DNA of 64,000 nt from Rhizobium sp. CB3090 (GTDB lineage: Bacteria > Pseudomonadota > Alphaproteobacteria > Rhizobiales > Rhizobiaceae): contig NZ_CP121663.1 of the NCBI RefSeq assembly GCF_029714285.1, forward strand, positions 62,001-126,000, read 5' to 3'. How positions within the stretch are numbered: the first letter of the stretch is position 1; the number at the start of each line of letters is the position of its first letter. The position numbers and the translations under genes were made by a program. The notes under the pieces were generated by a model. That model had not been told where the DNA came from, did not search any database, and saw only the letters and a program-made list of their open reading frames with translations. This document shows positions 44,150-52,335 of this stretch, one piece after another.

Positions 44150-44625
44150 TGAGCGAAATCGAAGCGGTCATGAGTCGCCGGGAGACATTGGAGATCATCG
44201 CCTTTCACCTCGGTGATCAGCAGTTCTGCATCAGGACCACTTCGATCCGGGAAATCCGGGGATGGGCAGCGGCAACGCCGCTGCCCCATGCCCCACCCGA
44301 GATCATGGGCGTGATGAACCTGCGCGGCACAGTTATTCCGATCATCGATCTGGCCGCCAAACTCGGCATGCGCAGCCATATCGATAACCGCCGCGCGGCA
44401 ATCGTCGTCGCCGAAGTCGGAAAGAGCACGGTCGGCCTGGTGGTCGATCAGGTCTCCGACATCCTGTCGATCTCGGCCGATCTCGTTCAACCCTTGCCAG
44501 CTTTCGCTCGAACCTTCGATTCCGCTTATGCCCACGGCATTATCCCGCTCGACCGGGGCATGGTCTGCTTCCTCAATCTCGATCAGATGTTCGCAAACCT
44601 CGAAAGTGCAGTAGAGCTTACCTAG
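44149..44625 (+). CDS. cheW: Chemotaxis coupling protein CheW
   Basis: A 158-residue CheW with the family pattern LEIIAFHLGDQQFCI, VMNLRGTVIPIIDLAAKLG and VDQVSDILSISADLVQPLP. CheW joins receptors to the CheA kinase in the cytoplasm. The ATG shares one base with the receptor stop (TGATG). No cheA lies nearby, so it must feed a chemotaxis core encoded elsewhere, or bias that core toward this receptor. Confidence 0.93.
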   Translation: MSEIEAVMSRRETLEIIAFHLGDQQFCIRTTSIREIRGWAAATPLPHAPPEIMGVMNLRGTVIPIIDLAAKLGMRSHIDNRRAAIVVAEVGKSTVGLVVDQVSDILSISADLVQPLPAFARTFDSAYAHGIIPLDRGMVCFLNLDQMFANLESAVELT

Positions 44626-44647
44626 GCTCAAGCAGCCCGGCGCATAA

Positions 44648-44863
44648 CTAACGGCAGACCCAGGCGTATCCTTGCTGGAGCTGCGAAATGGGGAAGCTCA
44701 AGGCGTCTTGACTGTGAGGCGCATTATCCATGGCAATGCGGACCGAGCAAGCTTCCGCGCCTGCCGCTTCCCGGCGGATCGACTCGATATGGGCGATGAC
44801 AGCCGCGAAAGCCATTTCTGGTGAGAAGTCCGACGGTCGCAGGCCCGCGCCTGCGACATGCAC
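44648..44863 (-). CDS. Possible 71-residue protein (weak)
   Basis: A GTG-started ORF (inner part MAFAAVIAHIESIRREAAGA) with AGGAG only 3 bases before the start, which is closer than usual. It is co-directional with and 22 bases downstream of the putR stop. No family was recognised. It could be a chance ORF. Confidence 0.28.
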   Translation of the reverse strand: MHVAGAGLRPSDFSPEMAFAAVIAHIESIRREAAGAEACSVRIAMDNAPHSQDALSFPISQLQQGYAWVCR

Positions 44864-44885
44864 CCGCTCCTGCGGCCCGACAATA

Positions 44886-45380
44886 TCAGCTCAGGCTCGA
44901 GGCAAATTTGTCCCAGCCTTCCTTGACCGTTTCCATCGCGACGTTGGTGGATGTGCTTGCAACGTGCGGCAGGGTCGAAATCCGCTCTCCCAGCACTCGA
45001 CGATACCGTCCGATATCGCGCGTCCTGATTTTGAGCAGGTAGTCGAACCTGCCGGCGATCATGTGGCACTCCTCGACTTCCCTGATCTTCTTCACGGCAT
45101 CGTTGAAGCTTTTGAGAGCATCCTCCCGCGTGTTCGAAAGCTTCACCTCCACGAACGCGATGTGGTCGAGCTGCATCTTCGCCGGATTGAGGACCGCTTT
45201 GAACCCTTCGATGTATCCGTCATTGATGAGCCTTTTGAAGCGAAGCTGACACGGCGTCTTGGATAGGCCGACGCGGGCGGCCAGATCGGTGATCGACAGC
45301 CTGCCATCCTGGGCCAACGCTTCGAGGATCTTCCTATCGAATTGGTCTAAATCACTAAAAAAGTTGGCTTCACTAGGCAC
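44886..45380 (-). CDS. putR: Lrp/AsnC-family regulator of proline catabolism (PutR-like)
   Basis: A 164-residue Lrp-type regulator with an N-terminal helix-turn-helix (LDQFDRKILEALAQDGRLSI, then LAARVGLSKTPCQLR) and a C-terminal RAM ligand-binding domain (FVEVKLSNTREDAL, CHMIAGRFDYLLKIRTRDI). The GTG at 45380 with GGAG at 8 bases gives the family's usual N-terminal length; an ATG at 45413 would add 11 residues. It is divergent from putA across a small gene. In alphaproteobacteria such regulators activate putA in response to proline and repress themselves, so the name rests on family and position. Confidence 0.9.
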   Translation of the reverse strand: MPSEANFFSDLDQFDRKILEALAQDGRLSITDLAARVGLSKTPCQLRFKRLINDGYIEGFKAVLNPAKMQLDHIAFVEVKLSNTREDALKSFNDAVKKIREVEECHMIAGRFDYLLKIRTRDIGRYRRVLGERISTLPHVASTSTNVAMETVKEGWDKFASSLS

Positions 45381-45495
45381 AATTTCAGCTCCAGGCGGCA
45401 ATAATAAGTGCATATAACCTGAAAATCGATGTTTTCAAGTGAGAATGGCGCCGCCCTGCCGTGCTAGATTTCGGCAGGATTTGGAGGAAGTCGTC

Positions 45496-45738
45496 ATGGC
45501 ACCGCCTGCAAAGCAATCGGCATCTGAATGCGGCATCGAACAACACTATGATTTGAGGTTTCCGATGACACATGAGACAATTCGCCAGCGTCAGGAGATT
45601 GACCTGTCCGCAAACTATCGGCCTATCGCTCTCTCCGCCGTAAAGGCCGCAGTCAGCGTCATGCCGACGAAGAACCAGGACGAGCCGCGGAAGGATTCCC
45701 TGAAGCTTCTTCTTCCGGAAAATCTCCCGGAATCCTAA
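45496..45738 (+). CDS. Small 80-residue protein between putR and putA
   Basis: An ORF starting MAPPAKQSASECGIEQ with GGAGG at 8 bases before the ATG, ending 48 bases before putA. A later in-frame ATG at 45565 also has a usable site (GAGG). The middle stretch (DLSANYRPIALSAVKAAVSV) resembles small rhizobial proteins of unknown function. It may share the putA transcript. No function is proposed. Confidence 0.5.
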   Translation: MAPPAKQSASECGIEQHYDLRFPMTHETIRQRQEIDLSANYRPIALSAVKAAVSVMPTKNQDEPRKDSLKLLLPENLPES

Positions 45739-45785
45739 GCGCTGAAAGCCTTCGATCCAGATCACCATCGCCAATAGGTTTGCAA

Positions 45786-48700
45786 ATGCTCAAAGTCGTC
45801 GCCGACATCGCCAATTCCGACCCCAATTCGCCCCAGCCATTTGCGCAATTCGCGCCTCCGATCAAAGAGCAATCCGACCTGCGCAGAGCGATCACGGCCG
45901 CCTATCGCCGCCCGGAGACCGAGTGTTTGCCTCCGCTTGTCGAGGCGGCAAGGATTCCCGCCGACATAAAAGCATCGGTACGGGCGACGGCCCGCAAGCT
46001 GATCGAGGCGCTCCGTGCGAAGCATAAGGGCACGGGCGTCGAGGGTCTCGTTCATGAGTATTCGCTCTCCAGCCAGGAAGGCGTAGCTCTCATGTGTCTT
46101 GCCGAGGCGCTCCTGCGCATTCCGGACACGGCGACCCGCGATGCCTTGATCCGGGATAAAATCGCGGAAGGCGACTGGAAGTCCCATATCGGCGGCGGAC
46201 GTTCGCTTTTCGTCAACGCGGCGACATGGGGCCTCGTCGTCACTGGAAAGCTGACAGGGACCGTCAATGACCGCAGCCTCTCCGCCGCTTTGACGCGGCT
46301 GATCGCCCGCTGCGGCGAACCCGTCATCCGCCGCGGCGTCGACATGGCGATGCGCATGATGGGCGAGCAATTCGTCACCGGCGAGACGATCGAAGAGGCG
46401 TTGAAGCGCGCCCATCCCCTTGAGGTACGAGGCTTCCGCTACTCCTATGACATGCTCGGTGAGGCAGCGACCACGGCTGCCGACGCCCGCCGTTACTATC
46501 GCGACTATGAGAACGCCATTCATGCGATCGGAAAGGCTTCCGGCGGTCGCGGCGTTTTTGAGGGTCCTGGCATTTCGATCAAGCTCTCGGCTCTTCATCC
46601 GCGCTATGCCCGCACGCAGTCGGACCGCGTCATGGGAGAGCTGCTTCCCCGCGTTCGCGAGCTGGCGCTGCTCGCCCGCAAATACGATATAGGCCTGAAC
46701 ATCGATGCCGAGGAGGCGGATCGCCTCGAACTGTCGCTCGACCTGCTGGAAGAGCTTAGCTTCGACCAGGAGCTCAAGGGCTGGAACGGCCTGGGCTTTG
46801 TCGTCCAGGCCTACGGCAAGCGCTGCCCCTTCGTGCTCGATTACATCATCGACCTCGCCCGTCGCTCCGGCCGGCGCATGATGGTGCGGCTGGTGAAGGG
46901 CGCCTATTGGGATGCCGAAATCAAGCGAGCTCAGCTTGATGGTCTTCCAGACTTCCCTGTCTACACGCGAAAAATCCACACGGATGTCGCCTACGTCGCC
47001 TGTGCCCGCAAGCTGCTCGCGGCGATCGACGCCGTCTTTCCGCAATTCGCGACCCATAATGCCCAGACGCTGGCCACCATCTACCATCTGGCCGGCCCGG
47101 ACTTCCAGATCGGCAAATACGAGTTTCAGTGCCTGCATGGCATGGGCGAACCTCTTTATGACGAAGTCGTCGGTAAGCAGAAGCTGGATCGCCCGTGCCG
47201 CATCTATGCCCCGGTCGGCACGCACGAGACGCTGCTTGCCTATCTGGTTCGGCGCCTGCTCGAAAACGGCGCCAATTCCTCCTTCGTCAACAGAATCTCG
47301 GATGCGAATGTCTCGATCGACGAACTCGTGGCCGATCCGGTCGATCTCGTCGAAGCAAACTCGCCGGTTGGCAAGCCGCATGACCTGATCGCCCTGCCTC
47401 GCAATCTCTATGGAGGCGAAAGGCAGAACTCGTCCGGAATCGATCTTTCGAACGAAGCCGAACTTGAGGCGCTTGCGGCCAATCTTGTCGCGACGACGCA
47501 ACAGTCATGGCACGCTTTTCCTCTCCTCGCCGACGGATCTGTCGAGGGAGAGACGAGACCTATCCTCAATCCTGCCGACCACGGCGACGCCGTCGGCCAA
47601 GTGACCGAAGTCGGGATCGATACCGCTGCGAAGATCGCCCGGCTTGCGGCAGAGGGTGCGCAACAATGGGCTGCCGTTTCTCCGGCAGACCGCGCCGCGT
47701 GCCTCGAGCGTGCCGCCGACATTATGCAGTCGCGGATCGAGACGCTGATGGGCATCATCATGCGTGAGGCAGGCAAATCGGCGGCAAACGCGATCGGCGA
47801 AGTGCGCGAAGCGGTCGACTTCCTTCGCTACTACGCCGCGCAGGCGCGCCGAACGCTCGGCCCATCGCACGCGCCGCTTGGCCCGATCGTCTGCATCAGC
47901 CCGTGGAACTTCCCGCTCGCCATTTTCACGGGCCAGGTCGCGGCGGCGCTGGTCGCCGGCAACTCGGTCATGGCGAAGCCGGCGGGTGTCACGCCGATCA
48001 TCGCATTCGAGAGCGTGAAGATCCTGCATGAGGGGGGCGTACCCAGGGGCGCACTGCAGTTCGTGCCGGGCAGCGGCCGCCTTGGCGCCGCGCTGATCGA
48101 CGCGCCGGAGACCGCGGGCGTCATGTTCACCGGCTCCACCGGCGTCGCGAGGCTTATCCAGGCGCAGCTTGCGAAGCGACTGTCGAAGTTTGGAAAGCCG
48201 ATCCCGCTGATCGCCGAGACTGGCGGCCAGAATGGCATGATCGTCGACTCGTCGGCCCTGGCCGAGCAGGTCGTCGGCGACGTCATCGCATCGGCCTTCG
48301 ACAGCGCCGGTCAGCGCTGCTCTGCACTGCGCGTCTTGTGTTTGCAGGAGGAGATTGCCGACCGAACCCTGGACATGCTGAAGGGCGCGCTCCAGGAACT
48401 GAGTATCGGCCGGACGGATAAGCTCAGCGTAGACGTCGGGCCAGTCATTACCGATGAGGCCAGGGCGGAAATCGACGCCCATATCGAGAAGATGCGCGGC
48501 CTCGGCTGTAAAGTGGAGCAGTTGCCGCTGCCGGAGGCCGCGCCGCTCGGCACCTTTGTGCCGCCGACCATCATAGAGTTGAAGACGCTTTCGGACCTGA
48601 CGAAGGAAATCTTCGGCCCCGTGCTGCACGTCATCCGTTACCGCCGCCAGGATCTGGACCGGCTGATCGACGATATCAACGGCTCCGGCTATGGCTTGAC

Positions 48701-49490
48701 GTTTGGTCTGCATACACGCCTGGATGAGACGATCGCCCGTGTCACCGGGCGGATCAAGGCCGGCAATCTCTATGTCAACCGCAACATCATCGGCGCCGTC
48801 GTCGGCGTTCAGCCATTCGGTGGACGCGGACTTTCGGGAACGGGGCCGAAAGCGGGCGGTCCGCTCTATATCGGCCGTCTGGTCCAAAAAGCGCCGGTTC
48901 CGCCGCAGCACAGCTCCTTCCATATCGATCCCGCGCTTTCGGATTTCGCCCTCTGGCTCTCCGGAAAAGGCCAAAGCGACGACGCCGAGACAGCACGCGA
49001 ACTCGGGAGTCTTTCCGCGGTGGGTCTCGAAAAGGAACTTGCCGGCCCTGTCGGCGAACAGAACATCTACGCACTCCATCCCCGCGGTCGGGTGCTTCTC
49101 GCTCCCGCAACGGAGCGAGGCCTGTATCGCCAAATCGCGGCGGCGCTCGCGACCGGCAACCACCTTGTCATCGATGAAAGCACCGGACTCCGTTCATCGC
49201 TTGCCGGCCTTCCGGAGAGCCTAGCCGCGCGTCTGGCATGGACGACTGACTGGAATGCCGATGGTCCCTTTGCCGCCGCTCTGGTGGAAGGAGACGCAAA
49301 ACGGGTCCTTGAGATCAACCAGCGGATCGCCGCGCTTGACGGGCCGCTTGTCCTTGTCCAGTCGGCGACGACGACGGAGCTCGAGAGCGATATCGAGGCC
49401 TATTGCCTCAACTGGCTTGTCGAGGAGGTTTCAACCTCGATCAACACGGCTGCCGCGGGCGGCAATGCCAGCTTGATGACGATCGGATAA
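45786..49490 (+). CDS. putA: Bifunctional proline dehydrogenase / P5C dehydrogenase PutA
   Basis: A 1234-residue type of PutA that oxidises proline to P5C and then to glutamate, channelling the intermediate. The N-terminal PRODH domain (about 60-500) has the flavin site in GISIKLSALHPRY and EADRLELSLDLLEEL, with RLVKGAYWD. The P5CDH domain (about 550-1050) has the NAD site near PWNFPLAIFTGQVAAALVAG, the glutamate in AETGGQNGMIVDSS and the catalytic Cys845 in GQRCSALR. A C-terminal extension of about 150 residues closes the protein. It lacks an obvious N-terminal ribbon-helix-helix, so it is probably not a self-repressor; the putR gene provides regulation. It completes the betaine-to-glutamate route. 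Confidence 0.95.
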   Translation: MLKVVADIANSDPNSPQPFAQFAPPIKEQSDLRRAITAAYRRPETECLPPLVEAARIPADIKASVRATARKLIEALRAKHKGTGVEGLVHEYSLSSQEGVALMCLAEALLRIPDTATRDALIRDKIAEGDWKSHIGGGRSLFVNAATWGLVVTGKLTGTVNDRSLSAALTRLIARCGEPVIRRGVDMAMRMMGEQFVTGETIEEALKRAHPLEVRGFRYSYDMLGEAATTAADARRYYRDYENAIHAIGKASGGRGVFEGPGISIKLSALHPRYARTQSDRVMGELLPRVRELALLARKYDIGLNIDAEEADRLELSLDLLEELSFDQELKGWNGLGFVVQAYGKRCPFVLDYIIDLARRSGRRMMVRLVKGAYWDAEIKRAQLDGLPDFPVYTRKIHTDVAYVACARKLLAAIDAVFPQFATHNAQTLATIYHLAGPDFQIGKYEFQCLHGMGEPLYDEVVGKQKLDRPCRIYAPVGTHETLLAYLVRRLLENGANSSFVNRISDANVSIDELVADPVDLVEANSPVGKPHDLIALPRNLYGGERQNSSGIDLSNEAELEALAANLVATTQQSWHAFPLLADGSVEGETRPILNPADHGDAVGQVTEVGIDTAAKIARLAAEGAQQWAAVSPADRAACLERAADIMQSRIETLMGIIMREAGKSAANAIGEVREAVDFLRYYAAQARRTLGPSHAPLGPIVCISPWNFPLAIFTGQVAAALVAGNSVMAKPAGVTPIIAFESVKILHEGGVPRGALQFVPGSGRLGAALIDAPETAGVMFTGSTGVARLIQAQLAKRLSKFGKPIPLIAETGGQNGMIVDSSALAEQVVGDVIASAFDSAGQRCSALRVLCLQEEIADRTLDMLKGALQELSIGRTDKLSVDVGPVITDEARAEIDAHIEKMRGLGCKVEQLPLPEAAPLGTFVPPTIIELKTLSDLTKEIFGPVLHVIRYRRQDLDRLIDDINGSGYGLTFGLHTRLDETIARVTGRIKAGNLYVNRNIIGAVVGVQPFGGRGLSGTGPKAGGPLYIGRLVQKAPVPPQHSSFHIDPALSDFALWLSGKGQSDDAETARELGSLSAVGLEKELAGPVGEQNIYALHPRGRVLLAPATERGLYRQIAAALATGNHLVIDESTGLRSSLAGLPESLAARLAWTTDWNADGPFAAALVEGDAKRVLEINQRIAALDGPLVLVQSATTTELESDIEAYCLNWLVEEVSTSINTAAAGGNASLMTIG

Positions 49491-49504
49491 GTCCCTTACA
49501 TCTG

Positions 49505-49536
49505 GCGGCGGCCCTCGAAATGCCGGGAGCCGCCGC
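49505..49536 (+). terminator. Possible putA terminator
   Basis: An 8-bp GC-only inverted repeat (GCGGCGGC at 49505-49512, GCCGCCGC at 49529-49536, 16-base loop) lies 15 bases after the putA stop. No T-run follows, so it may only stabilise the transcript. Confidence 0.4.
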
Positions 49537-49608
49537 GGTTCATCCAAAACGATCGCTGTCTCGATGGGCAGCGCCAAACGCGTCCCGCCAAGGGCTTTTG
49601 TCGTTGGC

Positions 49609-50208
49609 CTACTTGTAGGTGATCGTGTTGCCGACCCTTGGACGATTGAAGAAATGGCGATCGAAGGTGTAGCCATCCGTGCCGGTAACGGACGCAAAGA
49701 ATGCCGAGACAGGGGTTGTCAATGTATATTGCACCCGCGTTAGCACGACCTGAACGCCGGTTTCCTGTATCGTCGAAGGTATAGCGATTGAGCTTGTCGT
49801 GCCGGAGCTAAGGGCTGTCGTATTGAGCGCGGCAGACCAGTTGACCGTTGCGCTGCCGGTGCTGCTGATATCGTTCACCGAGACCGTGATCGTAAGCCCC
49901 GTGGTGTCATAAGGCTGCAGGATGAAGCTGGCGCCGGTAAGAAGCTTTGCGACATCAGCTTTTGTCCAGGTGCCCTGCTGTGAAATCATGTCGCCCGTAG
50001 TGGAGGCGATCTCATCCATCTTTCGGCTGACCGTGAGCGCATGGCCGAGATCAATCGCTCCAAACAGCAGAACCACCAAGAGCGGCAATACAAGAGCGAA
50101 TTCCACCCCCGAGGCCCCCGACCGATCGCGCACCAGGCATTGAACGCAGAATTTGGGGATGCAGAATTTGGCCGAGCGGCGAGAGGACAGGCTCCGTTTC
50201 GGGATCAT
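49609..50208 (-). CDS. TadE/TadG-like pseudopilin, third gene
   Basis: A 199-residue protein with the TadE N-terminal hydrophobic segment (SGASGVEFALVLPLLVVLLF, then GAIDLGHALTVSRKMDEIAS) and a Ser/Thr-rich extracytoplasmic part. The conserved glutamate lies in the GVEFAL motif. The ATG at 50208 lies directly after the stop of the upstream gene. No complete tad locus (CpaF-type ATPase, RcpA secretin) is present in this region, so this three-gene set may be an orphan Tad or related surface system. Confidence 0.85.
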   Translation of the reverse strand: MIPKRSLSSRRSAKFCIPKFCVQCLVRDRSGASGVEFALVLPLLVVLLFGAIDLGHALTVSRKMDEIASTTGDMISQQGTWTKADVAKLLTGASFILQPYDTTGLTITVSVNDISSTGSATVNWSAALNTTALSSGTTSSIAIPSTIQETGVQVVLTRVQYTLTTPVSAFFASVTGTDGYTFDRHFFNRPRVGNTITYK

Positions 50209-50209
50209 G

Positions 50210-50740
50210 TTAGAAGGGCTCGTTGCGGAACAGAACGGAAGAGCCGAGCAGATAGCGGCCATCGGATAGCTCGGCGCTTGACAAGGTGAAAAAATTGACG
50301 ACGGCGGTCCAGGGCAGAAATGCCTGAACGAGGATGTAGTCAGTGCCCTTGCCGATATTATAGGTTTCGGTGACGGCGAGATTGCCGCTGCTGTCGATGG
50401 GGTTGGTGCTGGCGACGGTTGATATGTCGGAAAGCACGTCGACCTTTACCAAGAGATTGCCGGAGCATTCGAACGCCAAAAGCATGTCGTCACAAATTTG
50501 GGTTTTGAAATCGGCCAATGTGATCTTTGAGGAGGCGGCCTCGCCGGTACGGATCATTCGCGAGATCTTCTGCACCGAAGCATCCAATGCAGAGTCGATG
50601 AAAAACATCAGCGACACTTCGATGATCGCGAATATGAACATGAACAGCGGCAGGGCCAGGATCGCGAATTCGATCGCGGCCACGCCGCGGCGATCAGCGA
50701 GGAGACAGCGCAGAAGTGCAAACGGTTTTGCCTGCCTCAT
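50210..50740 (-). CDS. TadE-like pseudopilin, second gene
   Basis: A 176-residue protein with the TadE-type membrane anchor (RRGVAAIEFAILALPLFMFI, then FAIIEVSLMFFIDSALD) whose AAIEFA motif carries the conserved glutamate. The rest is extracytoplasmic and shows two cysteines (QICDDMLLAFEC) that could form a disulfide. Its ATG overlaps the upstream gene's stop by 4 bases, and the downstream TadE-like gene starts at its stop. Confidence 0.88.
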   Translation of the reverse strand: MRQAKPFALLRCLLADRRGVAAIEFAILALPLFMFIFAIIEVSLMFFIDSALDASVQKISRMIRTGEAASSKITLADFKTQICDDMLLAFECSGNLLVKVDVLSDISTVASTNPIDSSGNLAVTETYNIGKGTDYILVQAFLPWTAVVNFFTLSSAELSDGRYLLGSSVLFRNEPF

Positions 50741-52107
50741 TGGGTCAGCCGGACGGATGTGAGATATTGGGTGAAAAGCGCTGACAAGCCTGTCGTGATG
50801 TCGGCTGACGATGATGCGGAAATAAACAAGCTCTTCGAAGATGCGCAGTCGGCAAGCGCATAGGGGATGTAGTCTCGCCGCGTGATGCTGGTCGATACGC
50901 CGCTATCCATGGTGCCGCCCCAAGTGCTCTTCCACTTGGCGCTCGCCATGGTCGAGCCGACAGTTGCGTTATAACCCCAGTCCGTGGTGATCGGCAGATA
51001 TTCGGTATAAAGAACCGCCATGGTGGCGGACTGGTTCTTGATGTATGCACACCAGTCCGGATTGAGCGGCGCCACCTTGTTCCAGTATTTTCCAGACACG
51101 GCTGTCTTACCGCTCCATGTCACCCCGGTGGTTACCCATTCGCGCTGCGATTGCACGCCGTCCGTCAGCAGAAGAACCAATTTGAGCGGTTTGGACGAGG
51201 AGGTGCCATCGCCACCAGTCCCGACCATCTTCTTCAGCGCGGTCAAGGAAACGTCAAAATAGGTATAGGTCGTCGAGCTTGCGCTTGTGAGGCCGTAACT
51301 GTCGTCAACCAGGCGTTTGTGTGCAGTCGCGGTATCCAGCGTCGGAGCCAGAACTTCCGTAGCTGTGTCACCCAAGCTGTATAGTCCGACCTTGATTCGC
51401 TGATGCGTCTCGTCGGACGCGTTGATCATGTTGAGCACTTCATCGACTGCGTCCACGGCAACGTCAGCACGCAGCTTTATTTTCATTGTCGTACTATATT
51501 TGTAGTTGTCGGGATATGTTGCGCCGCCGACTGTGTGCGTATCGCCCGTGTGGCAAGCAAACTGACACCCGATGCCCTTGTACATTGTCTGCTGGCCTGC
51601 CGTCGTTGCCGCCAGAAGCATCGAAGGGGATTTGTCGATAACGATGTAAACGTTGAGATAGGACGTCGCCGGCCCTTCGACGGCACTTGATACACTGACA
51701 GGAACAGTCGTGATATTCGCGAGCTGCATCAAAGTCGTGGGAACAGTGCCGCTCGCCGTCGCCGTTATGCGATGGTTGGTCGTATCGATCTCGATGTCGC
51801 CGAGCGAATAACTGCTTTCCACTTGCGCATGGAACCAGTCGGACACTTTTTGCTTGAGAGCGTCGGAGTCATCGGTGTCGATCTGTTTGACGGCGGCGAT
51901 TAGGGCCGCGTCAAGATCGGCCTGCATACTCTGCCTGACATTGTAGGCCCGGATGTAGTCGAAGCTCGCGCCAACGGCGAGGATCATAGGCACCATGGTA
52001 AGGGCAACAACGATTGCGACGTTGCCGCCTCTGTCTCTTCGCAGACCGCGAACGGTCTCGAAGAGCCGCCTAAGTGACCATGAAAAACCCGAGCTCAAAA
52101 CCACCAT
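50737..52107 (-). CDS. TadG-like protein with von Willebrand A domain
   Basis: A 456-residue protein. The N-terminal anchor is RGGNVAIVVALTMVPMILAV with a Tad-type transmembrane segment. The extracytoplasmic part contains a vWA domain with a MIDAS motif in VYIVIDKSPSM (D-x-S-x-S) and LVLLLTDGVQS, and four or more cysteines. The ATG at 52107 was chosen over an adjacent GTG; neither has a clear ribosome-binding site. TadG proteins of this kind anchor or assemble pilus-like surface structures. It opens a three-gene operon with two TadE-like genes. Confidence 0.87.
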   Translation of the reverse strand: MVVLSSGFSWSLRRLFETVRGLRRDRGGNVAIVVALTMVPMILAVGASFDYIRAYNVRQSMQADLDAALIAAVKQIDTDDSDALKQKVSDWFHAQVESSYSLGDIEIDTTNHRITATASGTVPTTLMQLANITTVPVSVSSAVEGPATSYLNVYIVIDKSPSMLLAATTAGQQTMYKGIGCQFACHTGDTHTVGGATYPDNYKYSTTMKIKLRADVAVDAVDEVLNMINASDETHQRIKVGLYSLGDTATEVLAPTLDTATAHKRLVDDSYGLTSASSTTYTYFDVSLTALKKMVGTGGDGTSSSKPLKLVLLLTDGVQSQREWVTTGVTWSGKTAVSGKYWNKVAPLNPDWCAYIKNQSATMAVLYTEYLPITTDWGYNATVGSTMASAKWKSTWGGTMDSGVSTSITRRDYIPYALADCASSKSLFISASSSADITTGLSALFTQYLTSVRLTQ

Positions 52108-52296
52108 CACTTATTTCATAAAATTAGTGATAACGATAACATGCCGAAGAGGGTTAATCTTTTGTGCACCCCTTGAATACTGCGGGGGAAAGTGCGCTAC
52201 CGACCTGCTGTTTCCTGCGCATATTGTACATGCCTGCGGATTTTGGATATTAATATGATAATATCGAGAGTCCCTATCTGAGACGTAGAGGCCGTC

Positions 52297-52324
52297 CGGA
52301 GGACCGCATTACAGCGATCCTCCG
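52297..52324 (-). terminator. Hairpin downstream of mctP
   Basis: An inverted repeat CGGAGGA (52297-52303) and TCCTCCG (52318-52324) extends inward by CGC/GCG after one mismatch, 12 bases after the mctP stop on the minus strand. It separates mctP from the TadG-like gene. No T-run follows. Confidence 0.5.
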
Positions 52325-52335
52325 CTGGTCTTGTT

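Noticed and set aside
47505-49163. A minus-strand ORF of about 550 codons opposite putA
   Set aside because: It covers the P5C dehydrogenase domain in antisense, is arginine/aspartate-rich without motifs, and is a typical shadow of a high-GC gene. A similar ORF opposite the first half of putA was rejected for the same reason.
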